Origin: Desulfovibrio sp.
GTDB taxonomy: Bacteria; Desulfobacterota; Desulfovibrionia; Desulfovibrionales; Desulfovibrionaceae
Length of the DNA: 41,253 nt
Direction: 5' to 3'
Assembly: GCA_031288535.1 (NCBI GenBank)
Contig: JAITRF010000094.1
Span: 1-41,253, forward strand
How positions within the stretch are numbered: the stretch's first letter is position 1; every line of letters begins with the position of its first letter. Of this stretch, positions 1 through 8,538 are shown in pieces. The translations under genes and the position numbers were made by a program. The notes beneath the pieces were generated by a model. It saw only the letters and a list, made by a program, of their open reading frames with translations, was not told where the DNA came from and did not search any database.

Positions 1-1780
1 AAACTTTACCGGCCAGCACGATGGCGAAGGATTGCGGTCGCACGCCTTGCGCGTGCGTGGATTGAAACCTGGGCGTTAACCAGTTTGATCGTTTAGGAAA
101 GGGTCGCACGCCTTGCGCGTGCGTGGTTTGAAACCCGCCTATTTTCCGCGAATGCTTCCGTTGTCTCGTCGCACGCCTTGCGCGTGCGTGGATTGAAACC
201 ACACGAGAGATGAAAGCCGGGGATTTGCGCGGCAGTCGCACGCCTTGCGCGTGCGTGGATTGAAACAGCGATTGCGCCATGTCACCCTGGAGTGCGTCGA
301 GGTCGCACGCCTTGCGCGTGCGTGGATTGAAACGCGCAGACGCGCGGGTATGACGGTATCATGTCTGGTCGCACGCCTTGCGCGTGCGTGGATTGAAACC
401 GGTCGCCGAACACGATAGACAACAAAGGCGGAACGTCGCACGCCTTGCGCGTGCGTGGATTGAAACGATCAAGTCGAAACGGCCCGCAAATGGCCGATCA
501 GTCGCACGCCTTGCGCGTGCGTGGATTGAAACACGAAAAGCCTTTGCCGCACGATACGGCGTGCATGTCGCACGCCTTGCGCGTGCGTGGATTGAAACAA
601 GCCGGAGATAACCGGCATCATAGATGTAGCGACGTCGCACGCCTTGCGCGTGCGTGGATTGAAACCTTGTAGTAGGCCAGGAGAAAAGTCCCCTGATCCT
701 CGTCGCACGCCTTGCGCGTGCGTGGATTGAAACTGGCTGTCTAGGATCATGGCTCCGATTGGGCGAGTCGCACGCCTTGCGCGTGCGTGGATTGAAACAG
801 GTCGTGTCCGCTCCTGGAAGATCAGCGGCCGCGTCGCACGCCTTGCGCGTGCGTGGATTGAAACGTCCAGTGCCGTGTGTAGAAGGGCGTCCCCGGCGTC
901 GCACGCCTTGCGCGTGCGTGGATTGAAACACGCCCCGCCCCTTGCCCGCCGGCGCCACGGCTAAGTCGCACGCCTTGCGCGTGCGTGGATTGAAACATAT
1001 TTTTATCGACGAATCCATACCCGCACCCGGGTCGCACGCTTTGCGCGTGCGTGGATTGAAACTCCAGAGGCTCCGGCGACTGCTTGAGCTGTGCCAGGTC
1101 GCACGCCTTGCGCGTGCGTGGATTGAAACCCGGCATGATTGTGCGAGCGGCCGGAACCTCGGGCGTCGCACGCCTTGCGCGTGCGTGGATTGAAACCCTT
1201 GCCGCCCGTACCGCGCCGCGCAAGGTACGCGGTCGCACGCCTTGCGCGTGCGTGGATTGAAACTTGGCCGGATCGAAACGGTTGTAGTACCCGTTCGTCG
1301 CACGCCTTGCGCGTGCGTGGATTGAAACCAGACGCAACACGTCCCCGTTGCGGGAAAGCGGCCGTCGCACGCCTTGCGCGTGCGGGGGTTGAAACATTTT
1401 CGCCCGCCGCTCCATCGCGGCGATAGAAGGTCGCACGCCTTGCGCGTGCGTGGATTGAAACTTTTCTTGGCCTACGCATGAACGATAGTGGTGATAGTCG
1501 CACGCCTTGCGCGTGCGTGGATTGAAACGCGTTCCTGGAAACGCCCAATGACCGACAATGGCGTCGCACGCCTTGCGCGTGCGTGGATTGAAACATGTAC
1601 AGGTCGGGCCTGAGAAAACCCCTGGTCAGGTCGCACGCCTTGCGCGTGCGTGGATTGAAACTTGCTGTTGCCGCGTTGGAAACTTTCGGAATAGAGTCGC
1701 ACGCCTTGCGCGTGCGTGGATTGAAACTATTCCTGGCACCGGCATTCGACGGACGGGAATGTCGCACGCCTTGCGCGTGC
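1..1780 (+). CRISPR. CRISPR array, type I-C-like, leader-distal part
   Basis: The array has 26 full 32-bp repeats plus one truncated repeat, starting at 37, 103, 168, 235, 302, 368, 435, 501, 567, 634, 702, 767, 833, 898, 965, 1031, 1098, 1165, 1232, 1297, 1364, 1430, 1497, 1563, 1630, 1696 and 1761. The unit begins GTCGCACGCC, has a GCACGC/GCGTGC stem, and ends GTGGATTGAAAC, which resembles type I-C repeats. The 26 spacers are 33-36 bp and all differ by eye. Bases 1-4 (AAAC) fit the end of a further repeat, so the array probably continues off the left edge. The ATTGAAAC end sits on the right of each unit, so transcription is expected on the plus strand with the leader and cas genes to the left. 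Variant repeats are 103 (A25T), 1031 (C10T) and 1364 (T22G, A25G). The last repeat (1761-1780) keeps only 20 bases. Spacer targets cannot be judged here. Confidence 0.98.
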
Positions 1781-1966
1781 AAAGTACATGCCTCTCTGCG
1801 CTTGAAAGGCTTGAGGACTTCACCGGCCAGCATTATGCGCCTCATGCGAGAGAATGGCTTGCAAGCAGTGAAGCGTGCCGGCAAATCTCCTTTGGGTCCG
1901 CCATGTTGAGACAGTAAAAAATTACACCTCGCCTTACTGGAATTTCAGGAAGCATACAACAATCAT
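1781..1966 (+). pseudogene. IS3-family transposase (OrfB) remnants abutting the array
   Basis: Directly after base 20 of the last CRISPR repeat, one frame reads SPASIMRLMRENGLQAVKRA. This resembles the HTH_21 region of IS3-family OrfB, where an RLMRENGL-type motif is common. About 100 bp later another frame reads LALLEFQEAYNNH and then a stop, like the YNxxW region near the OrfB C-terminus. The two pieces are in different frames with most of the catalytic core missing, so this is debris and not a working transposase. The rest of the stretch up to the TPR gene at 2170 shows no further gene. The family assignment rests on short motifs only. Confidence 0.55.
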
Positions 1967-2169
1967 TGAAAAATAGGCCGTCATGGCTGCAAAACCTCTG
2001 CTCATGTCAAGGCCCCCCAACAAATGGGCTGTCTGGCGGATGCTGCATGATTGATAAAAATCTGTCCGAAAAATCGTAGACCTATACACCCGCGCTTCGC
2101 CGAAAAGCTCTTGTGCCCGGGGCGGGCCTGTTCTATATTTCCGCCAGCCCAAAAACCAAAGGAGTCCTT

Positions 2170-4578
2170 GTGAAACGCCTTTCATCCTTTTCCCTGATAG
2201 TCATAACGCTTCTTTTTTCAGTCGCCTGCGATGAAAAGGAAGCGAAAAGCATAGATAACCGTTCCCTGGTTCTGAACTCGGCAGGAGAAGGCAAATGCGC
2301 GGAAGCCGAAGGCGCGCTGGCCAAATCCGGGATTGAGGGGCAGGACCTCTCCGCCGCGTTTCTGTCCATCGCCCGTTGCTATGACAAAAAAGAACAGCGC
2401 CGCAATGCGGAGGAATACTACGGACGCTTTCTGAACAGCGGCACGACCCTGGAACCCAAGGATCGCATCGAGGCCCTGGAGCGCCTGGCCCGCCTCGCGT
2501 TTTCCAGAAACGACGCCGCAACGGCGGAAAAGTACGCCCGGCAGGCGGAGGAGCTTGGCGATCCTTCCGCTTCCCTGCTCATGCTGCGCTCCGCCATTCT
2601 GACCCGGAACAAGGACTTCGCCGCGGCCATCCCCCTGCTCGAAAAGGTCCTCCAGGCCGAGCCGGACAACGAAGACGCCCTCACCGGTCTGGCTTCGGCC
2701 TACGCGGGCATCCGGGAACCGGACAAGGCAAGGGAACTGCTCGGGTCCTTTCTGGACAAAAAACCCTCTCCCGGCCCGGCCCTCGATCTCTTTCTCTCCC
2801 TTGCCAGCCAGACCGGAAACCTTGAGGGCGGGGAGAAAATCCTGGGCAAACTCATGGAACGGGAACCGGCAAACGAACTTCCGGCGGTTTTGCTGAGCGA
2901 GCTTTATCTTGCGGCGGGCGACGTGGAAAAGGCAGTCCGGGTTCTGCGTTCCTTTCTGGAAAAAAATCCGGAAGCGCCGACGGCGCGCCTGCGCCTGGCC
3001 GGGATGATGAGCGGCCAGGGGCAGTACGACACGGCCCTTGAACTTCTGGATCAGGCCCAACGCCAAAGCGGAGAGGTAAAACTCGCGCGCGCGGGGACGC
3101 TCATGCGCGCCGGGCGGCTGGACGATGCCATAAGCGCCCTCAAAGGCATCGTGGACGACCCGAGAGACAGGGAGCAGGTCCAGGAAGCCAGGACGGGGCT
3201 TGCCGAACTCTATATGCGGATGGGGCTGCCCAAGGAAGCGGAGAACCAGGCCGACGCGCTTGTCGCCGCCTATCCGGAGCGGATGGAAAACTTCGCCCTG
3301 CGCGGGCGCATCCGTATGAACGCCCGCGATTTCGCGGGGGCGATCGAAGATTTCACCGTCGTGGCCGAAGCTCTCCCGCAAGACCACGAGGTGGGCCTGG
3401 CGCTTGCCGACGCTTACAACGCGGCCGGCAACGCCAAAGCGGCCGAAGACGTGATCGCGCGCATCCTGAGCCGGGCCCCGCAGTTCGGCCCGGCCTATAT
3501 CGCCCTGGCAAACCTCTATCTCGCGCGCGGGATGCAGGACGCGGCCCTGCTCACCCTTAACATAGGCCAGAGCTCGGCCCCGGACGACATCAACATCCCA
3601 CTCTTCGCATCTTCCCTGCTGGCAAACAACAAACGCTACGGCGAAGCGGCCAAGATTCTGGAACCCCTGGCCGAAAAGACCGATCCGCGCGTATCCGAAA
3701 CCGCGCTCCTGCGTCTGGCCGCCATCTACGGAGCGCAGAAAAACTCCGCCAAGGCCCTGGCCACATACGACCGCGCCCTGAAGAAAAACCCCTCTTCCAC
3801 AATGGTGGCCGAAGGCCGCATCCGCTTCCAGCTGACCTCCAAACAGGAAAAGGCGGCCATGGCCTTCGCCGAGAAACGCATGAAAGAAAGGCCGACCGAC
3901 CCGGCAGCGGCCTTCATGGTCGGGGAATGCGCGCTGGCCAACAGAGACGCGCAAAAGGCGGAACAGGCCTACAAACGGGCGCTGGAACTGGCCCCGAACT
4001 GGGAACAGCCTCTTCTCTTTCTGATCCGGATCTACTCGGCCACCAAACAGGTGGACAAGGCGATCAAACTGTGCAGGGACGTCGCGGCCAAAAACCCGGA
4101 CAACGTCAATGCGGAAATGTACCTGGCCATGCTTCTGGAACAGACCGGAAAATTCGATCAGGCCGAGGCGCAGTACAGAAAAATCATCGCCGAAAAACCT
4201 GATTACCTGGCGGCCGCAAACAATCTGGCGTTTCTCCTGACGAGACACAAAGCCACGCCGGAGCGTCTGGCCGAGGCCGAAACCCTGGCCGGAAAAGCCG
4301 CGGCCGGCGAAGCCCCCCAGCCTCTGGATACCCTGGGCTGGGTGCAGCACCTGCGCGGCAACGCCGAGGCGGCCGAAGCCAACCTGAGAAAATCCCTGGC
4401 GCGACAGGAAAAAAACGCCTTTGCCCGCTACCACCTGGCGGCCGTGCTCGCGGCCACCCAGGACAAAGACAAAAAGGACGAGGCCCTGGACCTGCTCAAA
4501 CCCCTGGCTGCAGACAAGAGCTTCCCCCTGCGCCGGGAGGCGGAAAAACTGCAGAAAACTCTGACCGCGAAAAAATAG
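2170..4578 (+). CDS. Large TPR-repeat lipoprotein
   Basis: The protein has about 802 residues. It starts with a basic, hydrophobic signal peptide ending FSVAC, which fits a lipobox with Cys20 as the acylated residue, so it is probably anchored in a membrane and faces the periplasm. The rest is nearly all degenerate 34-residue TPR units, many with the A/G-x-x-x-L-x-P-D/N pattern, from about residue 35 to the end. Such superhelical repeats bind other proteins; the overall layout resembles PrsT-type TPR lipoproteins of exopolysaccharide loci, but no such locus is seen here. I chose GTG 2170 because AAAGGAG lies about 6 bases upstream and the signal peptide starts there. The frame is open further upstream (from 2113), but that part does not look like a leader. 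It converges on the phosphoesterase gene. The partner is unknown. Confidence 0.85.
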   Translation: MKRLSSFSLIVITLLFSVACDEKEAKSIDNRSLVLNSAGEGKCAEAEGALAKSGIEGQDLSAAFLSIARCYDKKEQRRNAEEYYGRFLNSGTTLEPKDRIEALERLARLAFSRNDAATAEKYARQAEELGDPSASLLMLRSAILTRNKDFAAAIPLLEKVLQAEPDNEDALTGLASAYAGIREPDKARELLGSFLDKKPSPGPALDLFLSLASQTGNLEGGEKILGKLMEREPANELPAVLLSELYLAAGDVEKAVRVLRSFLEKNPEAPTARLRLAGMMSGQGQYDTALELLDQAQRQSGEVKLARAGTLMRAGRLDDAISALKGIVDDPRDREQVQEARTGLAELYMRMGLPKEAENQADALVAAYPERMENFALRGRIRMNARDFAGAIEDFTVVAEALPQDHEVGLALADAYNAAGNAKAAEDVIARILSRAPQFGPAYIALANLYLARGMQDAALLTLNIGQSSAPDDINIPLFASSLLANNKRYGEAAKILEPLAEKTDPRVSETALLRLAAIYGAQKNSAKALATYDRALKKNPSSTMVAEGRIRFQLTSKQEKAAMAFAEKRMKERPTDPAAAFMVGECALANRDAQKAEQAYKRALELAPNWEQPLLFLIRIYSATKQVDKAIKLCRDVAAKNPDNVNAEMYLAMLLEQTGKFDQAEAQYRKIIAEKPDYLAAANNLAFLLTRHKATPERLAEAETLAGKAAAGEAPQPLDTLGWVQHLRGNAEAAEANLRKSLARQEKNAFARYHLAAVLAATQDKDKKDEALDLLKPLAADKSFPLRREAEKLQKTLTAKK

Positions 4579-4647
4579 AACGGGTTAAGGGAACGATGTC
4601 ACCCGCCGCAAGACAGGCATACCAAGCGTAAATGCCCTATCCGGCGT

Positions 4648-5424
4648 CTATCCTGCTGCCCGGGCGCATTTCATTTCCGCCCGCAGGCGGCCCTTCTCGT
4701 CCTTGTCGGAGTAAATCAGCACACGGCCGCCGCCGGAAAGCGGGCCGGGGTTGACAATGCGCGTACGGCCCAGAAAATCCTCGGCCTGTGCTTCATGAAT
4801 GTGCCCGCAGACGCAAAGATCCGGCTGACGCTCCTCAATGAAGCCGCGCACCGCCCTGCTTCCGGCCGGATGTCCGTCGCCCAGGCGGTCGCAGGCCGTC
4901 CCGTAGGGCGGGCAATGGGAAACAAGCACCAAAACGGGTTCGTCCGCCGCCACCGGCGCAGGCCGGTCCACTGCCCGCCCGACGCAAGCCGGATCGGCGC
5001 GGAGATCGGCCCGCTCCGCCGCGAAAAGTTCCAGCGCCCGCCCGTAGGCCTCTTCCAGCCAACCGGCCATGACGTCTTCCGGATATTCGCTGGGCGTGCG
5101 AAAGGGGGTGGGCGTGGACGCGCCGAGCCCCACGGCGTAGACGCCGGGGAAAAGCCTCCTGGCCGAACGGTGCAGGTTCCAGCCTTTTTCCTCAAGCATC
5201 CGCGTTATCACGCCCTTGTCCATATTCCCGATCTGGGCCAGGAGATTCGGGTTTATCCCGGCAAGAGGCAAAAGAACGCGCAAGGCGTCTTCCACCCCGC
5301 CGGCAAGGGTGATGTCGCCGCTGACTATGACGCCCGCAGCCGCGGGGATTTCCTCCAGGACCGCAAGCCCGCCGATATCGTTGTGCACGTCGCCGAAGGC
5401 GATGTAAAAAGGCGTTTCGCTCAT
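4648..5424 (-). CDS. Calcineurin-like metallophosphoesterase
   Basis: The 258-residue protein carries the full metallophosphatase set in order: GDVHND at 11-16, SGDIT near 35, GNMDKG near 67, VSHCPPYG near 170 and CGHIHEA near 205. These are the Asp, His and Asn ligands of a two-metal centre that hydrolyses phosphoesters. It resembles small cytosolic YfcE/MJ0936-like phosphodiesterases; the substrate is not evident. ATG 5424 is preceded by AGGGGAAA, a better start than the in-frame TTG/ATG-like codons a few residues upstream. It lies just beyond the flagellar operon on the same strand (47 bp after it) and could be co-transcribed, but there is no functional link to motility. Confidence 0.88.
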   Translation of the reverse strand: MSETPFYIAFGDVHNDIGGLAVLEEIPAAAGVIVSGDITLAGGVEDALRVLLPLAGINPNLLAQIGNMDKGVITRMLEEKGWNLHRSARRLFPGVYAVGLGASTPTPFRTPSEYPEDVMAGWLEEAYGRALELFAAERADLRADPACVGRAVDRPAPVAADEPVLVLVSHCPPYGTACDRLGDGHPAGSRAVRGFIEERQPDLCVCGHIHEAQAEDFLGRTRIVNPGPLSGGGRVLIYSDKDEKGRLRAEMKCARAAG

Positions 5425-5470
5425 GGCTTTCCCCTGAAGCAATCTTGTGGAAACGCTGAGTTGTTTCTTT

Positions 5471-6202
5471 TCAGGGGCGGCTTCCAGAGCCGGAGATTTC
5501 TCCCTCCGGCGCGCGCGGGAGAGCGCCTGACGCCGGCAGGAGTGCGTTTCCGTTTTGCCGCTGTTTGCCCCTGTTGCGGATCTCCGTGCTCAGTTCCGCC
5601 CGTTTACGGCTCATGGTTTCAAATTCCCGCCTTGCCTGAGCCAGGTCCCGACGCGCCTCCAGCAAGTTTTTTTCCAGCAGGGAACGTTTTTCCGTCTGGT
5701 TTTTTTCCCGGTTTTGACGCGCCAGCGCCCCGGTGTACTCGACGCCCGCCCGGGCCTCGCGTTCCGAGGCCTCCTGCACGCGCCGCCGCGCCTCGTCTTC
5801 AAGCAGGCGCAGTTGCTCCTCGCGCAGGGCGAGGGCTGCGTCTTCCTCGTCAAAGTGGGTTTGCACGGGCGCAGCCGGGCTTTCCGGTCCGCTCCTCTCC
5901 CCGGACAGGGCGGAGCGGGTGTGAGCGTTATCCGGGCGCAACGGCCCCTTTCCCTGCTCCGCCTCGTCCCCGGACTTCACCCGCAGGCCCGGCACCGGCC
6001 CCTCCCCAGGGACGTGGGGTATGAGGTTTTGCGCGGGTTCGATGCGCCCGCGCTTCTGGATGAAATGCCGGAAGGCCGCGCCCACGCTCAGGGCCAGGAG
6101 CAGGACCAGGGCGATGAACAGAATGCGGGGAACCTTCTTTTTTCTTTTTGCTTCAGACAGGGTAAGGCGTGTGTCGTCCATGGCTTTTTCACGGATTGGC
6201 AT
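5471..6202 (-). CDS. Single-span membrane coiled-coil protein of the flagellar operon tail
   Basis: About 243 residues. A short basic cytoplasmic N-terminus is followed by one membrane helix (about 23-45, VPRILFIALVLLLALSVG) and then a charged region rich in E, R, Q and A that is predicted to form a long coiled coil (about 120-220). I chose ATG 6202 because AAGGAAG lies just upstream. It begins 8 bp after the stop of the preceding gene, so it belongs to the same transcript. I recognise no family. The position at the end of a flagellar operon, plus the membrane-anchored coiled coil, suggests a motility or envelope accessory protein; this is inference only. Confidence 0.7.
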   Translation of the reverse strand: MPIREKAMDDTRLTLSEAKRKKKVPRILFIALVLLLALSVGAAFRHFIQKRGRIEPAQNLIPHVPGEGPVPGLRVKSGDEAEQGKGPLRPDNAHTRSALSGERSGPESPAAPVQTHFDEEDAALALREEQLRLLEDEARRRVQEASEREARAGVEYTGALARQNREKNQTEKRSLLEKNLLEARRDLAQARREFETMSRKRAELSTEIRNRGKQRQNGNALLPASGALPRAPEGEISGSGSRP

Positions 6203-6209
6203 TTCTTCC

Positions 6210-6632
6210 TTAACTCGCTCTAACATTGGTCTGGGCCAGAACAAGCTCCACCTCGTCCACGGAGATGCCGGCCGACTTGGCAAGTTGGGCGACGCTCAGG
6301 CCTTTTTTCTTCCCGGAGACGATGACTTCGCGCAAAAGCTGGGGAGAACGGCCAAGTTTTTCCGTACGGTCGAGCAAGGCGCGCAACTGCGCGGCGCGGG
6401 CGTCAATGTCCTCGCCCAGTTTTTGCAGTTCCGCCTGGCGCACGGCGAAACTCTGTACCAGCTCCCGCTCCAGCTCGGAATTGACGCGCAGCTTTTCCAT
6501 CAGTCCCTGCTGTCCGTTGGAGAGCGTAAGAAGCAGATCCTCGGACTTGCGCAGCCGGATGAAAAAGCGCAAAAGCAGGAAAAAGAGCGCCAGCTCCGCT
6601 ATACTTATGATTATGAGGACCCAGGACTGCAT
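6210..6632 (-). CDS. Membrane-anchored coiled-coil protein, DUF2802-like
   Basis: 140 residues. One N-terminal membrane helix (about 4-25) is followed by a coiled coil (about 35-95) and a C-terminal helical segment, KKKGLSVAQLAKSAGISVDE, that reads like a small HTH-type module. That arrangement resembles DUF2802 proteins, which in Vibrio and Pseudomonas sit next to flagellar and chemotaxis genes. It starts 2 bp after the stop of the gene at 6635-6976, so translation is probably coupled. No enzyme motif is visible. The family match is from memory of the pattern and should be treated as tentative. Confidence 0.7.
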   Translation of the reverse strand: MQSWVLIIISIAELALFFLLLRFFIRLRKSEDLLLTLSNGQQGLMEKLRVNSELERELVQSFAVRQAELQKLGEDIDARAAQLRALLDRTEKLGRSPQLLREVIVSGKKKGLSVAQLAKSAGISVDEVELVLAQTNVRAS

Positions 6633-6634
6633 GC

Positions 6635-6976
6635 TCAGATTTTTATGTCAATCAGCGAACCGGCGGGGAGACTGCGCGCTTCGGCTTCATCCTCGGGAAC
6701 AATCCGCGCTTCCACGTCGAGGAAATCCTCATCGCGCGCCTTGTTTTCCTGGCGGGGGCGGCGGTCGCCTTTGCCGCCGTCGCGTTCGCGCACCCGGCTC
6801 GACGCTACGGATTGCGGGGTGGCCGCGACTTTTTCCCGTTCGGTTTTCAGGGACTGGACGGCCGTTTCCCTGGCGACCAGCTGCTGTACATAAGGCTGAT
6901 TTTGCTGCAACTCCACGATTTTTTCCACATGGCCCATCTGGATGACGGGCGCGGGCAGGGTATTGATGATGCTCAT
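6635..6976 (-). CDS. Small hydrophilic protein of the flagellar operon
   Basis: 113 residues, no membrane segment. The first 35 residues (MSIINTLPAPVIQMGHVEKI onward) look ordered and amphipathic; residues 45-90 are charged and probably disordered; the end, SLPAGSLIDIKI, is again hydrophobic. GGGG lies 5 bases before the ATG. It sits between fliL and two membrane coiled-coil genes, with only 2 bp to the next gene. I do not recognise the family. Position suggests a motility-associated role, perhaps as an adaptor for the neighbouring membrane proteins, but nothing in the sequence shows it. Confidence 0.65.
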   Translation of the reverse strand: MSIINTLPAPVIQMGHVEKIVELQQNQPYVQQLVARETAVQSLKTEREKVAATPQSVASSRVRERDGGKGDRRPRQENKARDEDFLDVEARIVPEDEAEARSLPAGSLIDIKI

Positions 6977-7013
6977 TTTGTCCCCCGGGGTGCAGGGTCT
7001 GCGATACCTTCCT

Positions 7014-7121
7014 TAGAGCAGCATTTAACTTTTGAGCTTGCCGTTTGACGGCGAAGCGGGTTCGCCTGACGGCAATCCCGCGACAGAGCGGTTTACACGT
7101 TTCCGATGTCAAACCGCGCTA
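7014..7121. repeat. TAGAGC-type intergenic element, diverged copy
   Basis: The left end TAGAGCAGCATTTAACTTTT, a GC-rich GCTTGCCGTTTGACGGCGAA core and a right part AGAGCGGTTTACACG...AAACCGCGCTA match the element family described at 20882-21006 only loosely. The right-hand piece is itself an inverted repeat (AGAGCGGTTT/AAACCGCGCT). Its last three bases are the TAG stop of fliL on the minus strand. This is a degenerate member of the family. Confidence 0.5.
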
Positions 7122-7883
7122 ATCCGGACTCACGATATATTCTTCTATATACACAGCCTGAATTTTCTCTGTGGCGATGTTTTCATTGACTACGCTGACT
7201 ATGTCCTCTTTGAGCGTTTCGGCCGATTTGGCGTCCGCGAGAAAGGTCAGCGGCTTGTTGGTCAGATAGTAATATATGGAGTCGCGCACGGCAATGTTTT
7301 TTACCGCCAGTTCGGTCATGAGGGTTTCGTTGTCCGTGGGAATGGAAAAGCCGCAGCGCAGAAAGCGTATTTCCCCTTCGGCGCCGCGCAGTTCCAGGAA
7401 GAACAGGTCCAGGATGTACAGAAACTTGGCGGCGGCGGGACCCTCGTCGCGCTGCGTGGCCGAGGACACAACCACCGTGGTGGTGACCGGCGACTCCACG
7501 GGTTTTTGCGACTCGGACCCGCCCCACAGAAAAAAATACAGGCCGCCGCCCGCCATAGCCGGGACAAGCAGGATCGCGGCGGCGATTACGCGCCGCCGCC
7601 TGGTGTTGAGACGGTGTTTCAAAGCCGCGACGAGGCCGTGGAAAATATTTTTGAACTTTGCGGAAAACTTCGGCTTTTCCGGAGGCTGTTCGGGCGTGGA
7701 AGGCGGTGCGGGAGGCTCTTCGAGAGCGGCTTTTTCTTCTTCCTTTTCCTTGAGGAAAGGGGCGTCGTCCATATCCAGTTCCACTTTATAGGACGACGTC
7801 TTATCTCCCTGTTCCGGGGCGGGCGCAGCCGGATCCCGGTCTTCATCGACGGGGGGGAGGGAGGTTGTTTCGTCAGTGGCCAT
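7119..7883 (-). CDS. fliL: Flagellar basal body-associated protein FliL
   Basis: 254 residues, longer than usual (about 160-180) because of an acidic, Pro-rich cytoplasmic N-terminus (1-95). A single membrane helix follows (about 100-120, VIAAAILLVPAMAGGGLYFF), then a periplasmic FliL domain that ends in the typical pattern KIQAVYIEEYIVSPD. FliL binds the stator units around the MS ring and stabilises torque generation. It follows cheY on the minus strand after an 82-bp gap and precedes the small genes at 6976-5471. Its TAG stop is shared with the end of a TAGAGC-type element. The extended N-terminus is odd for the family but is in frame and without an obvious alternative start. Confidence 0.9.
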   Translation of the reverse strand: MATDETTSLPPVDEDRDPAAPAPEQGDKTSSYKVELDMDDAPFLKEKEEEKAALEEPPAPPSTPEQPPEKPKFSAKFKNIFHGLVAALKHRLNTRRRRVIAAAILLVPAMAGGGLYFFLWGGSESQKPVESPVTTTVVVSSATQRDEGPAAAKFLYILDLFFLELRGAEGEIRFLRCGFSIPTDNETLMTELAVKNIAVRDSIYYYLTNKPLTFLADAKSAETLKEDIVSVVNENIATEKIQAVYIEEYIVSPD

Positions 7884-7966
7884 AGGCGGGCACCGTCCCG
7901 CTCCGGGGCAGGAGCGATGTTTTCAGGGCGGCGCGGGGAAGGGGAGAGTTTGCGATGCGCGCGCCG

Positions 7967-8347
7967 TTACGGGAAAATCTTGTCTATTTTTTGTTTCAGG
8001 ACTTCGGCGGTGAACGGTTTGACTATGTAGTTCGACACTTTGGCCTGCACGGCTTCGATGATGTTTTCCTGTTGCGCCTCCGCTGTGACCATAAGGAAGG
8101 GCAAATCGGCGAATTCTTCGCTGGCGCGCACCTTGCGCAACAGATCGATGCCCGTCATCTGCGGCATGTTCCAGTCGGAAATGATGAATTCTATCCTGTC
8201 TTTGTTCAACACGTCCCAAGCGGTGGTTCCGTCGTCCGCCTCGACCACGTTGGTGAACCCGAGCTGGCGCAGAATATTTTTTATGATGCGGCGCATAGTT
8301 GAAAAATCATCAACAATCAGAACCCGCATGTTGGGATTGAATGGCAT
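7967..8347 (-). CDS. cheY: Chemotaxis response regulator CheY
   Basis: A 126-residue stand-alone receiver domain with every hallmark of CheY: acidic pair Asp13-Asp14, phospho-acceptor Asp58 in ISDWNMP, Thr88 in MVTAEA, Tyr107 and Lys110 in VKPF. Phospho-CheY binds FliM at the flagellar switch and changes rotation. The start has GGAGAA 7 bases upstream. It sits between fliA and fliL, and a fliA terminator-like hairpin lies 150 bp upstream, so it may have its own promoter in 8348-8499, a stretch that is otherwise GC-rich with no gene. Confidence 0.95.
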   Translation of the reverse strand: MPFNPNMRVLIVDDFSTMRRIIKNILRQLGFTNVVEADDGTTAWDVLNKDRIEFIISDWNMPQMTGIDLLRKVRASEEFADLPFLMVTAEAQQENIIEAVQAKVSNYIVKPFTAEVLKQKIDKIFP

Positions 8348-8499
8348 GTTGTCGTTCTCCTTTGCCGGTTACCGCTTAACCGTTTTCTCGTAACGCGGAT
8401 TCCCAATAAACGGAACGTGTTATTTGGAGAACCGCGGGCGGGCGAAGCCCGCCTGCTCCATGCAAGGCCTGCGGGTTTGGCGCCTGCCGGGACAGGCGC

Positions 8500-8538
8500 G
8501 ATTCCCGATAAAAATTGAAGCGATTTTTATCGGGAATC
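8500..8538 (-). terminator. Stem-loop at the 3' end of fliA
   Basis: A perfect 16-bp inverted repeat (GATTCCCGATAAAAAT at 8500-8515 and its complement at 8523-8538) with a 7-base loop. The fliA stop codon (8527-8529) lies inside the right arm. On the minus strand it would form an AU-rich-topped hairpin right at the end of fliA. There is no clear U tail afterwards, so it may be a processing or stabilising hairpin and not a strong intrinsic terminator. Confidence 0.55.

Noticed and set aside
139..1909. Many overlapping ORFs of 60-314 codons on both strands in the first 1.9 kb
   Set aside because: They repeat the same peptides (ARLARAWIET, FNPRTRKACD) because they read through CRISPR repeats; none is a gene.
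2218..4434. A 738-codon minus-strand ORF
   Set aside because: Antisense to the TPR lipoprotein, whose repeats, signal peptide and ribosome site are convincing.
4795..6024. A 409-codon plus-strand ORF
   Set aside because: Antisense to the phosphoesterase and the coiled-coil gene; Pro/Arg/Gly-rich without any motif.
8348..8499. A sigma-54 promoter upstream of cheY
   Set aside because: No TGGC-N8-TTGC-type pair on the minus strand.
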